From positions 1 through 21,772 of the forward strand of contig DATFXR010000015.1 of assembly GCA_035315685.1 (NCBI GenBank): a stretch of DNA of 21,772 nt. Reading direction: 5' to 3'. This DNA comes from QHWK01 sp035315685 (GTDB lineage Bacteria > Acidobacteriota > Vicinamibacteria > Vicinamibacterales > CAVVIG01). Made by a program: the position numbers and the translations under genes. Position 1 is the first letter of the stretch. The number at the start of each line of letters is the position of its first letter. A model generated the notes under the pieces. That model was not told the DNA's origin, did no database searches, and worked only from the letters and a program-made list of their open reading frames with translations. Below, one piece after another: positions 6,573 to 14,267 of this stretch.

Positions 6573-8141
6573 ATGGCAGCCTCGAGGCTACCGATGCGCA
6601 AGCTTCGCGACGTTCTTCGACTTCACTATGAGGCCGGTGTCGGGCACCGGGCGATTGCGCAAGCGTGTGCGATCGGCCTGGGGACGGTCACCGCCTACCT
6701 GCACCGCGCGGCGGCCGCCGGCGTCACATGGCCCATCCCCGCGGAACTTGACGATGTGGCCTTGGAAGCGCGGTTGTTTGCGCGGCCCGCCGCGGACTCC
6801 GGTCACCACCGCCAGCTTCCCGACTGGGCGCAGCTGCGCCAGGAGCTCACGAAGCCGGGCGTCACCTTAATGCTCCTGTGGCAGGAGTATCGTGCGGCGC
6901 ATCCGAGCGGGTACGCCTACAGTCAATTCTGCGAGCGCTATCGTCAATGGGCGCGGCGGCTGAAGCCGTCGATGCGCCAGGTCCATCGCGCTGGCGAGAA
7001 ACTGTTTGTCGACTTCTCGGGTACGCGGCCCCACCTTGTCGATGCGCGTACAGGCGAGTCGATCGCCGTGGAATTGTTCGTGGGCGTGCTCGGGGCGAGC
7101 GGTCTGATCTATGCGGAAGCCACGCCCGCACAGGATCTGCCGTCGTGGATCAGCGCGCACGTCCGCATGCTCGAGTACTTCCAGGGCAGTCCCGCGATCT
7201 GGGTGCCGGACAATCTGAAAAGCGGCGTCACGATCGCCAGTCGCTACGAACCAGAGATCAATCGCACGTATGCGGAGCTCGCGCAGCATTACGGGGCGGT
7301 CGTGATCCCCGCCCGCGTCGCGACGCCAACCGACAAGCCGAAAGTCGAAGTCAGCGTGCAGATCGCGCAACGGTGGGTGCTCGCCGCCTTACGGCACCGC
7401 ACTTTCTTCACACTCGCCGACCTGAACACGGCGATCGGCGAGCGCGTCAACGCCATCAACGATCGGCTGATGAAAGTCGTCGGCGTCAGCCGCCGCACCC
7501 AGTGGAACCAGATCGATCGCCCGGCGCTGAAGCCGTTGCCCACGACACGCTACGAAATGGCGGAATGGAGGCCGTGTCGCGTCAACATCGACTATCACGT
7601 CGAGGTCGATCGAAACTTCTATAGCGTGCCGTCGCAGCTGGTGCACCAGCGCGTGGAGGCGCGCTTCACCGCATCGACGGTCGAAATCTTTCTCGCCGGG
7701 CGACGGATTGCCACGCACGCGCGCGCGACCGGTCGCGGCCGTTTCGTCACCGACGTCGCGCATATGCCGCGCGCGCATCGCGCACACGCCGAATGGACCC
7801 CGTCGCGGTTGATCGCGTGGGCGGAACAAAGCGGTCCCGCGACGGGCCGGCTCGTCGCCGGATTGCTGGAGCGCCGGCCCCATCCGGAACAGGGCTACCG
7901 CGCGTGCCTCGGCTTGATGCGGTTGGGTCGGCTCCACGGTGCCGACCGACTCGAAGCCGCCTGTCTACGAGCGGAACATCTGCGGTCGTACTGCTATCGC
8001 ACCGTCGAACACATTCTGCTTCATCAGCAGGATCGGCTGCCGCTCGACGAACCGCCGCCGGCGCGCCCGGCGATCACGCACGACAATCTGCGCGGCGCCG
8101 CGTTTTACGAGGAGGACTATGCTGACGCACCCCACCATTGA
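6573..8141 (+). CDS. istA: IS21-family transposase IstA (second type)
   Basis: This 522-residue DDE transposase has an N-terminal helix-turn-helix (LRDVLRLHYEAGVGHRAIAQ, about residues 11-30). Its catalytic residues are D147 (KLFVDFSG), D213 (IWVPDNLKSG) and E259 (DKPKVEVSV). The C-terminal segment (VEVDRNFYSVPSQLVHQRVE) is typical of the IS408/IS1162-like branch of the family. I chose the ATG at 6573 because AGGAAGGA lies about 8 nt upstream; a TTG at 6555 is in frame but lacks a site. The gene overlaps istB by 23 nt. No disruption is visible, so the protein should be functional. Confidence 0.93.
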   Translation: MAASRLPMRKLRDVLRLHYEAGVGHRAIAQACAIGLGTVTAYLHRAAAAGVTWPIPAELDDVALEARLFARPAADSGHHRQLPDWAQLRQELTKPGVTLMLLWQEYRAAHPSGYAYSQFCERYRQWARRLKPSMRQVHRAGEKLFVDFSGTRPHLVDARTGESIAVELFVGVLGASGLIYAEATPAQDLPSWISAHVRMLEYFQGSPAIWVPDNLKSGVTIASRYEPEINRTYAELAQHYGAVVIPARVATPTDKPKVEVSVQIAQRWVLAALRHRTFFTLADLNTAIGERVNAINDRLMKVVGVSRRTQWNQIDRPALKPLPTTRYEMAEWRPCRVNIDYHVEVDRNFYSVPSQLVHQRVEARFTASTVEIFLAGRRIATHARATGRGRFVTDVAHMPRAHRAHAEWTPSRLIAWAEQSGPATGRLVAGLLERRPHPEQGYRACLGLMRLGRLHGADRLEAACLRAEHLRSYCYRTVEHILLHQQDRLPLDEPPPARPAITHDNLRGAAFYEEDYADAPHH

Positions 8142-8871
8142 GAAGCTCCAGGCGTTGCGCCTGGCGGCCATGGCTACGGCGTTTGAACAGCAACGCAGTG
8201 CCCCTGCGCACGCCGACCTGCCGTTTGACGATCGTTTTGGCTTCCTAGTCGAGGCCGAATGGAGCGCGCGCGAGCAACGGCGGCTGATCCAGCGGCTGCG
8301 GCACGCGAAACTGCGGTACCCCGCCTCGCTCGAGGACGTCGATTTCAGCACCCCGCGCGGCTTATCGCGCGACGTCGTCGCCACGCTCGGCACGGGCGCG
8401 TGGATTCGCGACCACTACAACCTGGTGATCACCGGGCCGACCGGCATTGGGAAGTCGTGGTTGGCGTGCGCCTTCGTCCAGAGTGCCTGCCGTCATGGCT
8501 TCACGGCCCAGTACGTCCGCACGCCACGCCTCGTGCACGAGCTCGCCGTCAGCCGCGGCGATGGCACGTACGCCCGGCTCCTCGCTCGTTTCGCGAAACT
8601 CGATCTGCTCGCGATCGATGATTGGCTGCTGGCGCCGCTCAGCGACGTCGAACGGCGCGATCTGCTCGAAGTGATCGAGGACCGCACCGAACGCAGGTCG
8701 ACGCTGATTGCAACACAACTGCCGCCGACCGCGTGGCACGCGGCGATCGGCGATCCCTCGGTCGCGGACGCCATCTGCGATCGGCTGGTCCATCGCGCGC
8801 ACAAGCTCACCTTGAAAGGTCCGACGATGCGTGACCCGACGACGCGTCGCGACGGCAAACCGAAATCGTGA
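8119..8871 (+). CDS. istB: IstB-like AAA+ ATPase (second type)
   Basis: This 250-residue helper ATPase partners the upstream IstA. Walker A is GPTGIGKS (K112), Walker B is LLAIDDW (D167, D168), and a sensor-1 region LIATQLP and an arginine-containing ICDRLVHRAHKL segment follow, the standard IstB/DnaC-like order. The start ATG at 8119 lies within the end of istA and is preceded by GAGGAGG, giving coupled translation. Length and ends match the family, so it is intact, unlike istB of the first element. The long open frame upstream of 8119 is only overlap with istA. Confidence 0.93.
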   Translation: MLTHPTIEKLQALRLAAMATAFEQQRSAPAHADLPFDDRFGFLVEAEWSAREQRRLIQRLRHAKLRYPASLEDVDFSTPRGLSRDVVATLGTGAWIRDHYNLVITGPTGIGKSWLACAFVQSACRHGFTAQYVRTPRLVHELAVSRGDGTYARLLARFAKLDLLAIDDWLLAPLSDVERRDLLEVIEDRTERRSTLIATQLPPTAWHAAIGDPSVADAICDRLVHRAHKLTLKGPTMRDPTTRRDGKPKS

Positions 8872-8915
8872 GGTCGTGGTGATGCTGTGGCGACGAAGAG
8901 CCTGTGGAAGCTGCC

Positions 8916-8952
8916 GGAGCTGTGGACGCGAAGAGCACGCGCCCACAGCTCC
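8916..8952. terminator. Hairpin downstream of istB of the second IS21 element
   Basis: Arms GGAGCTGTGG (8916-8925) and CCACAGCTCC (8943-8952) pair perfectly. An inner CGCG/CGCG pair (8927-8930, 8938-8941) lies beyond one mismatch, and the loop is 7 nt. The 3' side continues TTCTCT, a poor T tract. It could end istAB transcription or be part of the IS21 end. The IS110 element begins at its foot. Confidence 0.55.
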
Positions 8953-8953
8953 T

Positions 8954-9247
8954 TCTCTGAAGCGACCGGTTGAATCAAGAGGTTTTGTCGGGCGAGTCGT
9001 CCTCCAGCCGCAAGGTAATTCCCACTCAGATGTCTGCGCCCCTGCTCGATGCGGTGATGCGATTCACGCGAGGTGCGTCACCCTTCTCTTCGCGCTCTTG
9101 AATAGGACGCAGCAGGTCCCGGCGCATGATGGGTATGCGAGTATCACCGGCGGCGCCTTCTTGGACACGGCTCTCACGAGCAGCCATCCGCTGTGTCGCG
9201 CTTACCGGTTCGCGTGAATGATTCACAACACCCAAAAGACCCGAACA
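8954..9247 (-). ncRNA. Candidate bridge-RNA locus in the IS110 3' non-coding end
   Basis: IS110-family elements encode a structured bridge RNA in a non-coding end. Here the 3' side holds about 295 bp without a convincing gene. A 10-bp inverted repeat, ATTCACGCGA at 9062-9071 and TCGCGTGAAT at 9210-9219, could close a structure of about 158 nt, similar in size to known bridge RNAs. CTTCTCT at 9083-9089 repeats the first seven bases of the element end (8952-8958), as a donor-recognition guide might. The short minus-strand frame 9026-9235 is probably not translated. No strand, promoter or fold is proven. Confidence 0.35.
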
Positions 9248-10291
9248 TTACGCCGTTCGCAACAGTGCCGTCGATCCCTTCACCTTGGTTGCGTTGTATT
9301 CAGTGCCGTCTCGCCACATCGCGTACAAAATGCCGGCGACGCGTCGCGCGACAGCAACGACGGCCACGCGACCGCTACGTCGCCGGCCAATTCGGTCGCC
9401 CCACTCCCAGAGTGGCCGCGTCGTTCGTCGACTCGGCGTACGCATGACGGCGCGGGCCGTTTGGACGAGTAGCCAGCGCGTTCGTTTATTGCCTGTTTTC
9501 GTGATCGGACCTCGTCGTTGCGTTTCGCTGGAGCTCCACTCACGCGGGACGAGTCCCAGGTAACTCTCCAATTGATGTGCGCTGGTAAACCGGTCGACGC
9601 GATCCACCGTCGCGACGAAGGCCAGCGCGACAATGGGCCCGACGCCAGGCATCGTCATCAGACGGCAAGCGGCGGGATCCGCGGTTGCGAGGCGCGCGAG
9701 CTGGGCGTCGACGTCGTCGATCTGATCGTTCAGCGGCCCGAGCAATTCCAGCAGCGATTCGACTTCGTCCTTCAGGTCAGCCGATAGCTGCAATTCCAGT
9801 ACGCGTTCGACAAAGCTTTCGGCGTGGCCAGAGCGCGTGCGGAATCCTTCTCGTCGGAGAAGCGCGCGGGTCAGGAGAATCCATCGCGTCCTGGTGCGCA
9901 CGAGATTTTCGCGGACCGCGATCAGCGCACGGACGTGGCGACGCGGATCGCTGGTACGGTGCGCTGCTCGATATGCGCCAACCCGGCAGGCTTCCGCAAG
10001 AGCCCGGGCATCGCGTCGATCCGTCTTGATCCGACGACTCCTGTGGCTGTACATCGGCGCATAATTTGGGTCGGCAACGACGACGTCATGGCCAAGCCCT
10101 TCGAGGATGCGCGCGACCCATTCGCTCTCGGTCGAGGACTCGACCAGCACGCGCGCCTGCGGGCGCGCCTGGAACGTCGCCTTCAGCCGCTCCGCCTGCG
10201 TCGGGACGCGCGCCTCCCAGATCTCGCCGGTCGACGAGATCTCGCAGATCTGGCAATGCACCTTTCCGACGTCCACCCCAATCCAATTCAT
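9248..10291 (-). CDS. IS110-family transposase (DEDD recombinase)
   Basis: This 347-residue protein joins a RuvC-like DEDD domain to a C-terminal Transposase_20 domain. The acidic residues are D7 (GVDVGK), E51 (VESSTES), D91 and D94 (KTDRRDARAL). A coiled segment lies at about 170-200. The second domain has MPGVGPIVALAFVA (214-227), YLGLVPRE and the serine-rich WSSSETQRRGPITKTGNKR containing the expected catalytic serine. I chose the ATG at 10291 because GGAGAGGAG lies about 7 nt upstream; an upstream extension to 10423 is open but unlikely. In this family the enzyme and a bridge RNA together recombine donor and target at a dinucleotide core. It appears complete. Confidence 0.93.
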   Translation of the reverse strand: MNWIGVDVGKVHCQICEISSTGEIWEARVPTQAERLKATFQARPQARVLVESSTESEWVARILEGLGHDVVVADPNYAPMYSHRSRRIKTDRRDARALAEACRVGAYRAAHRTSDPRRHVRALIAVRENLVRTRTRWILLTRALLRREGFRTRSGHAESFVERVLELQLSADLKDEVESLLELLGPLNDQIDDVDAQLARLATADPAACRLMTMPGVGPIVALAFVATVDRVDRFTSAHQLESYLGLVPREWSSSETQRRGPITKTGNKRTRWLLVQTARAVMRTPSRRTTRPLWEWGDRIGRRRSGRVAVVAVARRVAGILYAMWRDGTEYNATKVKGSTALLRTA

Positions 10292-10452
10292 GACCGGCTC
10301 CTCTCCGCGCCATGCAGCGCGCGGCATCATCCTGCCCTGAGGCGGTCCGGGCGCTTCATACCATCTTGGACGGCGCACAGAACGCGCCGCCCACAGGCTC
10401 CACACGCTTCGCCTTCTGTCCAAGGGGTCCAGAACTACGTACGTACTTCACC

Positions 10453-10627
10453 TTTCTGCCGCGACTGGGGCGTGCAGCCGCGGGCCTGCCGCCCGTACCG
10501 GGCACGCACGAACGGCAAAACCGAATCCGGCGTCAAATACGTCAAGCGCAACGCGCTGGCCGGGCTCACATTCGACTCGTTCACGGCGCTCGAGCACCAT
10601 CTCGCCGCCGGGATGATCCTGCTCTGA
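10453..10627 (+). pseudogene. Fragment of a third IstA-type transposase
   Basis: From about 10455 the plus strand reads FCRDWGVQPRACRPYRARTN, then GKTESGVKYVKRNALAG and TFDSFTALEHHLA, which is the region around the catalytic Glu of a well-known IS21-family IstA group. It differs from both IstA proteins in this window. Upstream, the family pattern stops abruptly where the IS110 left end would lie; downstream it stops after about 55 residues, where REP-like repeats begin. It is a dead fragment with no start, probably one flank of an IS110 insertion. Confidence 0.75.
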
Positions 10628-10850
10628 CTCCCTTGCCGCGCAACTTCGGGGCGGCCGAATGCTGACGCTCGACTGAAGCTTTCGCGCCACAATCGATCTC
10701 CGAGCGCTCACGGTGCGTGTCCGGCCCCCTTGCTCGCAACGTCGGGCGGCGGAATGCTGGCGTTCGGCTGAAGCTCTCGGAACGCTCGGTCGCCGGCTCC
10801 CTTGCCGCGCAACTTCGGACGCCAAATGCTGACGCGCGGTTGAAGTCTTC
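10628..10850 (+). repeat. Three degenerate copies of an intergenic repeat
   Basis: Copies begin at about 10629, 10727 and 10798 with CCCTTGC-CGCAAC-TCGG, then a segment like AATGCTGACGCTCGGCTGAAGC. The core GGCTGAAGC contains a short palindrome (GGCT/AGCC type). Related pieces recur at 20510-20600. This looks like a family of dispersed extragenic repeats. No gene is visible between 10628 and 10965. Confidence 0.6.
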
Positions 10851-10965
10851 ACCGCCGCTCGGCTGCCACCTTGGGCACCCTCGCCGCCTCGCTGAGCCTC
10901 GCCCGCTCGTATTGCGTCCACGAGGACTCCCGAACGCTTCGCGCCACGAAGATTCCGCCCAGCTG

Positions 10966-12390
10966 TCATCGGGCACCGGTCACTTGCGGCTTCAGCGACG
11001 CCGGCGCGAAGTAGGCGCCGATCAACTCTCGATTCCAGATGCGGCCGGTCTGACGCCGTTCGTCCGGTGACGTGAACCGATACCGGTAATACTGCGCGCG
11101 GACGTAGCGCGGCGGACGATCCGGGAAGGGGTTCGTCCGCAACAGCGACAGCACGTCGCGATTGCCCTCGAGCAGCCTGACGAGCAGCGCCGGGAACCAT
11201 CGATGTTCGTCCGGCGTCGAGAACGCCGCAAACCACATCAACCAGTCGAGGCGCAGATGGTAGGGCGCAAACTGGCGCGGGACCCGCGCCACATCTCCGG
11301 GCTTCCCTTTGAACTCGTACTCGCGCCATGCGGTCGACGGCGTGATCGAGTCCGCGTCCGTTCCTTCGATCACGACCTCGTTTCTCTCGCGCGTGATGCT
11401 GCCGAACGCACCGTACGTGTTGACGATGTGGAGCGGGTCGAACGAGGTGTTCATGATCTGCGCCGGCGACAGCATGTTCCGCAGCGGCGCGATACTGAGG
11501 ATCGCGACAAGGCTGACGACGGCGTAGGCGACCAGCCGCTGCGCGAGCTGCGGCTCGTGCAGCGCCGGCATGCTGACCGGCAGCCAGGAGAGAAACCGGT
11601 CGTCGAGCGTCGGGATACAGAGCACGATCGTCAACCAGTTCAGCCACGACAGATTGCCGCTCACGATCAGCACGAGCTGAAAAATGATGGTCACGAGTCC
11701 GGCGATCGACGCAATCGGCTGCGGCGCGAAGTAGGCAAACGGGACACCAAGCTCCGCGACATGATTGAAAACGACTCCGGCGCGGTGAACCGACGGCGGC
11801 AGCCAGTGGAAGTACCAGCTGACGGGGTTCGGCATCGGTTGTGTTTCGAAGTAGTAGTTCAAGCAGGTGAGATCGCGCCAGCACGGGTCGCCGCGCAGCT
11901 TGATCAGCCCGGCGCCGAACATCACGCGGAAGAGCAGCCACCGATAGGCCCAGTTCAACCACGGACCCGGGGCGGTCGCGCCGCTGCCGAGAAAGATGGC
12001 GAGGAAGCCGCTCTCGAGGAGCAGCGTTTCCCAACCGAACCCGTAGAACGTCTGCCCGACATTGACGAACGAGAGATAGAGCAGCCACATGGCGGCCCAG
12101 AGCATGGCCGCAACAAGCAGGTGCGCGCGATCGGTCAGCCCGGCCAACGCCACCAGCGACAGCGCGACGCCGGCCCACGCGCCGACTCGAAACGCCGTGT
12201 CAGTGGGCGCAAAGAAGAAAAGACTCGGGGACGCTCGAAACGGTATGAGCCTGACGAATCGCGACACCGGCTCCAGTCCGTGCTCGCCGAGAAGCGGGAC
12301 GAATTGATTCGCGGCGACGAGAAAGCCGACGATATAGATCAGCGCGAGCGCGCGCTCGAAGAGAAGGCGTGAGTACCAGTACCCGTTCAT
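10966..12390 (-). CDS. Lipase-maturation-factor-like membrane protein
   Basis: This 474-residue, strongly hydrophobic protein matches the LMF1/LMF2 family, named for the ER factor that helps vertebrate lipases fold; the role of bacterial members is not established. Typical family segments are YWYSRLLFERALALIYIVGF (4-23), NYYFETQPMPNPVSWYFHWL (178-197), NTYGAFGSITRERNEVVIEG (324-343) and PYHLRLDWLMWF (376-387). Hydrophobic spans at about 11-30, 68-86, 91-110, 120-135, 226-245, 250-262 and 285-302 suggest several membrane helices. The ATG at 12390 lacks a clear Shine-Dalgarno, but the N-terminus fits the family. The gene stands alone, divergent from the FAD oxidoreductase. Confidence 0.88.
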   Translation of the reverse strand: MNGYWYSRLLFERALALIYIVGFLVAANQFVPLLGEHGLEPVSRFVRLIPFRASPSLFFFAPTDTAFRVGAWAGVALSLVALAGLTDRAHLLVAAMLWAAMWLLYLSFVNVGQTFYGFGWETLLLESGFLAIFLGSGATAPGPWLNWAYRWLLFRVMFGAGLIKLRGDPCWRDLTCLNYYFETQPMPNPVSWYFHWLPPSVHRAGVVFNHVAELGVPFAYFAPQPIASIAGLVTIIFQLVLIVSGNLSWLNWLTIVLCIPTLDDRFLSWLPVSMPALHEPQLAQRLVAYAVVSLVAILSIAPLRNMLSPAQIMNTSFDPLHIVNTYGAFGSITRERNEVVIEGTDADSITPSTAWREYEFKGKPGDVARVPRQFAPYHLRLDWLMWFAAFSTPDEHRWFPALLVRLLEGNRDVLSLLRTNPFPDRPPRYVRAQYYRYRFTSPDERRQTGRIWNRELIGAYFAPASLKPQVTGAR

Positions 12391-12845
12391 CGCAGTCGCT
12401 CGGCTCGAAGCCTTCTGCCTTCCCGCCTCACTCGTCGCACAACTCGGTGGACAACGCTACGTGCCCACGCGACTGTCGGGCCCTCCGCCTCGCTCTTGGG
12501 AAGCCGGACACGGGCCGATCGGATCAGGCCGCGGGCAATCGAAAACTATCGTCGCGCCGCTCGCGCACGCACCCAAGCCAGCGCAACGGATCGGTTCGCC
12601 GGGTCACCGTCGGGCCAGGCGCCTCCGCCAGAGGCCGCGGTGGAGAAGGTGGACACGACCGTGGCCGCAAGTTCGCGACGCTCACGGCCCATCGCGCTCT
12701 CAACGCATGCTCGAAGTCTGGTGAAGCCGGACACCCACAGTCCGGCTAAAGCTGGACACTCGCAGTCCGGCTAAAGCCGGGCACCCGCAGTCCGGCTAAA
12801 GCCGGACACTACGGGATCTCCAACACGGTACGATCAGACTCTCAC
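12391..12845. promoter_or_regulatory. Divergent intergenic region with REP array
   Basis: This 455-bp gap separates two divergently transcribed genes, so promoters for both must lie here, but I cannot place -35/-10 boxes with confidence. No gene is supported. The end near the oxidoreductase carries the tandem REP array (12716-12811), leaving only 34 bp before the ATG. Confidence 0.45.
12716..12811 (+). repeat. Tandem REP-like palindrome array (four units)
   Basis: Units begin at 12716 (degenerate), 12740, 12765 and 12790, spaced 24, 25 and 25 bp. The consensus is GTCCGGCTAAAGCCGGACAC followed by a short C/G-rich spacer. Each unit folds as GTCCGGC-TAAA-GCCGGAC; the second half of the 12740 unit has a T (GCTGGAC) and that of the 12765 unit a G (GCCGGGC). 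A single related copy occurs at 16796-16813. Such units are typical of REP-type extragenic palindromes. Confidence 0.85.
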
Positions 12846-14267
12846 ATGATGAACCAGCCGGACGCGATCGTGATCGGTTCGGGGCCGAATGGTCTCGCTG
12901 CGGCGATCGTGATCGCACGCGCCGGACGCAGGGTGCTGGTGCTCGAAGCCGAGCCGACGATCGGCGGCGGTGTCCGCTCGGCCGAGCTGACGCTGCCGGG
13001 CTTCGTGCACGACATCTGCTCAGCCGTTCATCCGCTGGCGCTCGCTTCACCGCTGTTCCGCACACTGCCGCTCGACGCGCACGGCCTGCGCTGGATCACG
13101 CCGCCGCTGATGCTCGCGCACCCGCTGGATGAGGGGCCGGCGGCTCTCGTCCGGAAGTCGGTGGAGCAGACCGCCGCGCAACTGGGACCGGACGGCGACG
13201 CGTATCAAAGGTTGTTCGGCGCGATCGTCGACGCATGGCCGAAGCTCGAGGCGTCGGTACTCGGGCCGCTGCGCCTGCCGTCGCACCCAATCGCGCTCGC
13301 GCGATTCGGGCTGCAGGCGCTGCAATCCGCAGAGGGCCTCACGCGGCGCAGGTTCGCGACGCCGTCGGCTCGCGCGCTGTTCGCGGGCATCGCGGCGCAC
13401 GGCATGCTGCCGCTGGACGTGCGTCCGACGGCCGCGTTCGGACTGGTCCTCGGCGCGATGGCGCACGTCGCCGGCTGGGTGATCCCGCGGGGCGGTGCGC
13501 AGTCGCTCGCCGACGCGCTCGCCGGCTATCTGCGATCGCTCGGTGGCGAAATCGTCTCCGGCCGACGCGTGACCTCGATCGATGACCTGCCGCCCACGCG
13601 CGCCGTGTTGTGCGATCTGTCGCCGCGGCCGCTGCTCGGCATCGCCGGTCACAGGTTTCCGGAGTGGTATCGTCAGAAGCTCGAGCGCTACCGCTACGGC
13701 TGCGGCATCTTCAAGGTGGATTGGGCGCTGGACGCGCCAATCCCATGGCGGGCGGAGGGGTGCGCGCGCGCCGGCACGGTCCACGTCGGCGGGACCCTCG
13801 AGGAAATCGCGCGCTGCGAGCGCGACGTGTGGAGCGGCCGCGCGCCCGAACGTCCGTTCGTGCTGCTCGCACAGCCGTCGCTGTTCGACTCGACGCGCGC
13901 GCCCGCGGATCGACAGACCGCGTGGGCCTACTGCCATGTGCCACACGGGTCGACCGAGGACATGCTCCCGCGGATAGAACGGCAGATCGAACGGTTCGCG
14001 CCGGGTTTCCGCGATCGCGTGCTCGCGCGATCCGTCCTGCGGCCGGCAGACATCGAACGCCGTAACGCCAACCTGGTCGGCGGGGACATCGGCAGCGGCG
14101 TCAACGATCTTGGTCAGCTGTTCCTGCGCCCGACGCGCCTCACCTACTCGACGCCGGTGCGGGGTCTCTACATCTGCTCCGCATCGACACCACCCGGTGT
14201 CGGTGTGCACGGGATGTGCGGCTACTTCGCCGCGCAGCGCGCGTTGAAGGAAGTGCTGCGCGACTGA
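12846..14267 (+). CDS. FAD-dependent oxidoreductase, phytoene-desaturase/PYROXD2-like
   Basis: This 473-residue flavoprotein belongs to the amine-oxidase/phytoene-desaturase-like group. The N-terminal dinucleotide-binding fold has IVIGSGPNGLAAA (8-20) and the acidic end of strand 2 at E34 (RVLVLEAE), followed by IGGGVRSAEL. The middle segment GWVIPRGGAQSLADAL and the C-terminal GLYICSASTPPGVGVHGMCG, near the FAD, are characteristic of the family. It would oxidise or isomerise a hydrophobic substrate, but no carotenoid gene is nearby, so the substrate is unknown. Two ATG codons are adjacent (12846, 12849), and neither has a clear Shine-Dalgarno; the REP array ends 34 bp upstream. It looks full length. 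Confidence 0.88.
   Translation: MMNQPDAIVIGSGPNGLAAAIVIARAGRRVLVLEAEPTIGGGVRSAELTLPGFVHDICSAVHPLALASPLFRTLPLDAHGLRWITPPLMLAHPLDEGPAALVRKSVEQTAAQLGPDGDAYQRLFGAIVDAWPKLEASVLGPLRLPSHPIALARFGLQALQSAEGLTRRRFATPSARALFAGIAAHGMLPLDVRPTAAFGLVLGAMAHVAGWVIPRGGAQSLADALAGYLRSLGGEIVSGRRVTSIDDLPPTRAVLCDLSPRPLLGIAGHRFPEWYRQKLERYRYGCGIFKVDWALDAPIPWRAEGCARAGTVHVGGTLEEIARCERDVWSGRAPERPFVLLAQPSLFDSTRAPADRQTAWAYCHVPHGSTEDMLPRIERQIERFAPGFRDRVLARSVLRPADIERRNANLVGGDIGSGVNDLGQLFLRPTRLTYSTPVRGLYICSASTPPGVGVHGMCGYFAAQRALKEVLRD

Larger units (their letters stand above)
6359..8952 (+). mobile_element. IS21-family insertion sequence no. 2 (right end missing)
   Basis: The element has seven phased left-end repeats, then istA and istB on the plus strand with a 23-nt overlap. 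It appears to have inserted in the methyltransferase gene; the left tip at about 6359 (TG) is inferred from where methyltransferase coding ends. The right end is not found: no inverted copies of the left repeats occur downstream of istB. Instead a hairpin is followed directly by the end of an IS110-family element. Both proteins look complete. They differ strongly from those of IS21 no. 1. Confidence 0.75.
8952..10452 (-). mobile_element. IS110-family insertion sequence
   Basis: The element carries one DEDD transposase on the minus strand, with about 295 bp of non-coding DNA beyond its 3' end and about 160 bp before its 5' end. The right-end boundary (8952) is set by the point where the 82-bp duplicate at 1-82 stops matching; both copies begin CT. 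The other boundary is inferred: a foreign IstA fragment starts at about 10455, just after CT-containing sequence. No terminal inverted repeats are apparent, as expected for the family. The longer non-coding part on the 3' side resembles the IS1111-type layout rather than the IS110-type one. Confidence 0.7.

Noticed and set aside
9026..9235. Small minus-strand coding gene in the IS110 3' end
   Set aside because: It has no start site with a ribosome binding site and an unusual composition, and it lies where the family often encodes a structured RNA. It is better explained as non-coding element DNA.
10448..12178. A 576-residue minus-strand frame overlapping the lipase-maturation-factor-like gene
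   Set aside because: It is Arg/Ala-rich in another frame, continues through repeats and opposite the IstA fragment, and has no recognisable domain.
12716..12811. CRISPR array
   Set aside because: The period is about 25 bp with spacers of only about 5 bp, the units are self-palindromic, and no cas gene is present. REP-type repeats explain it.
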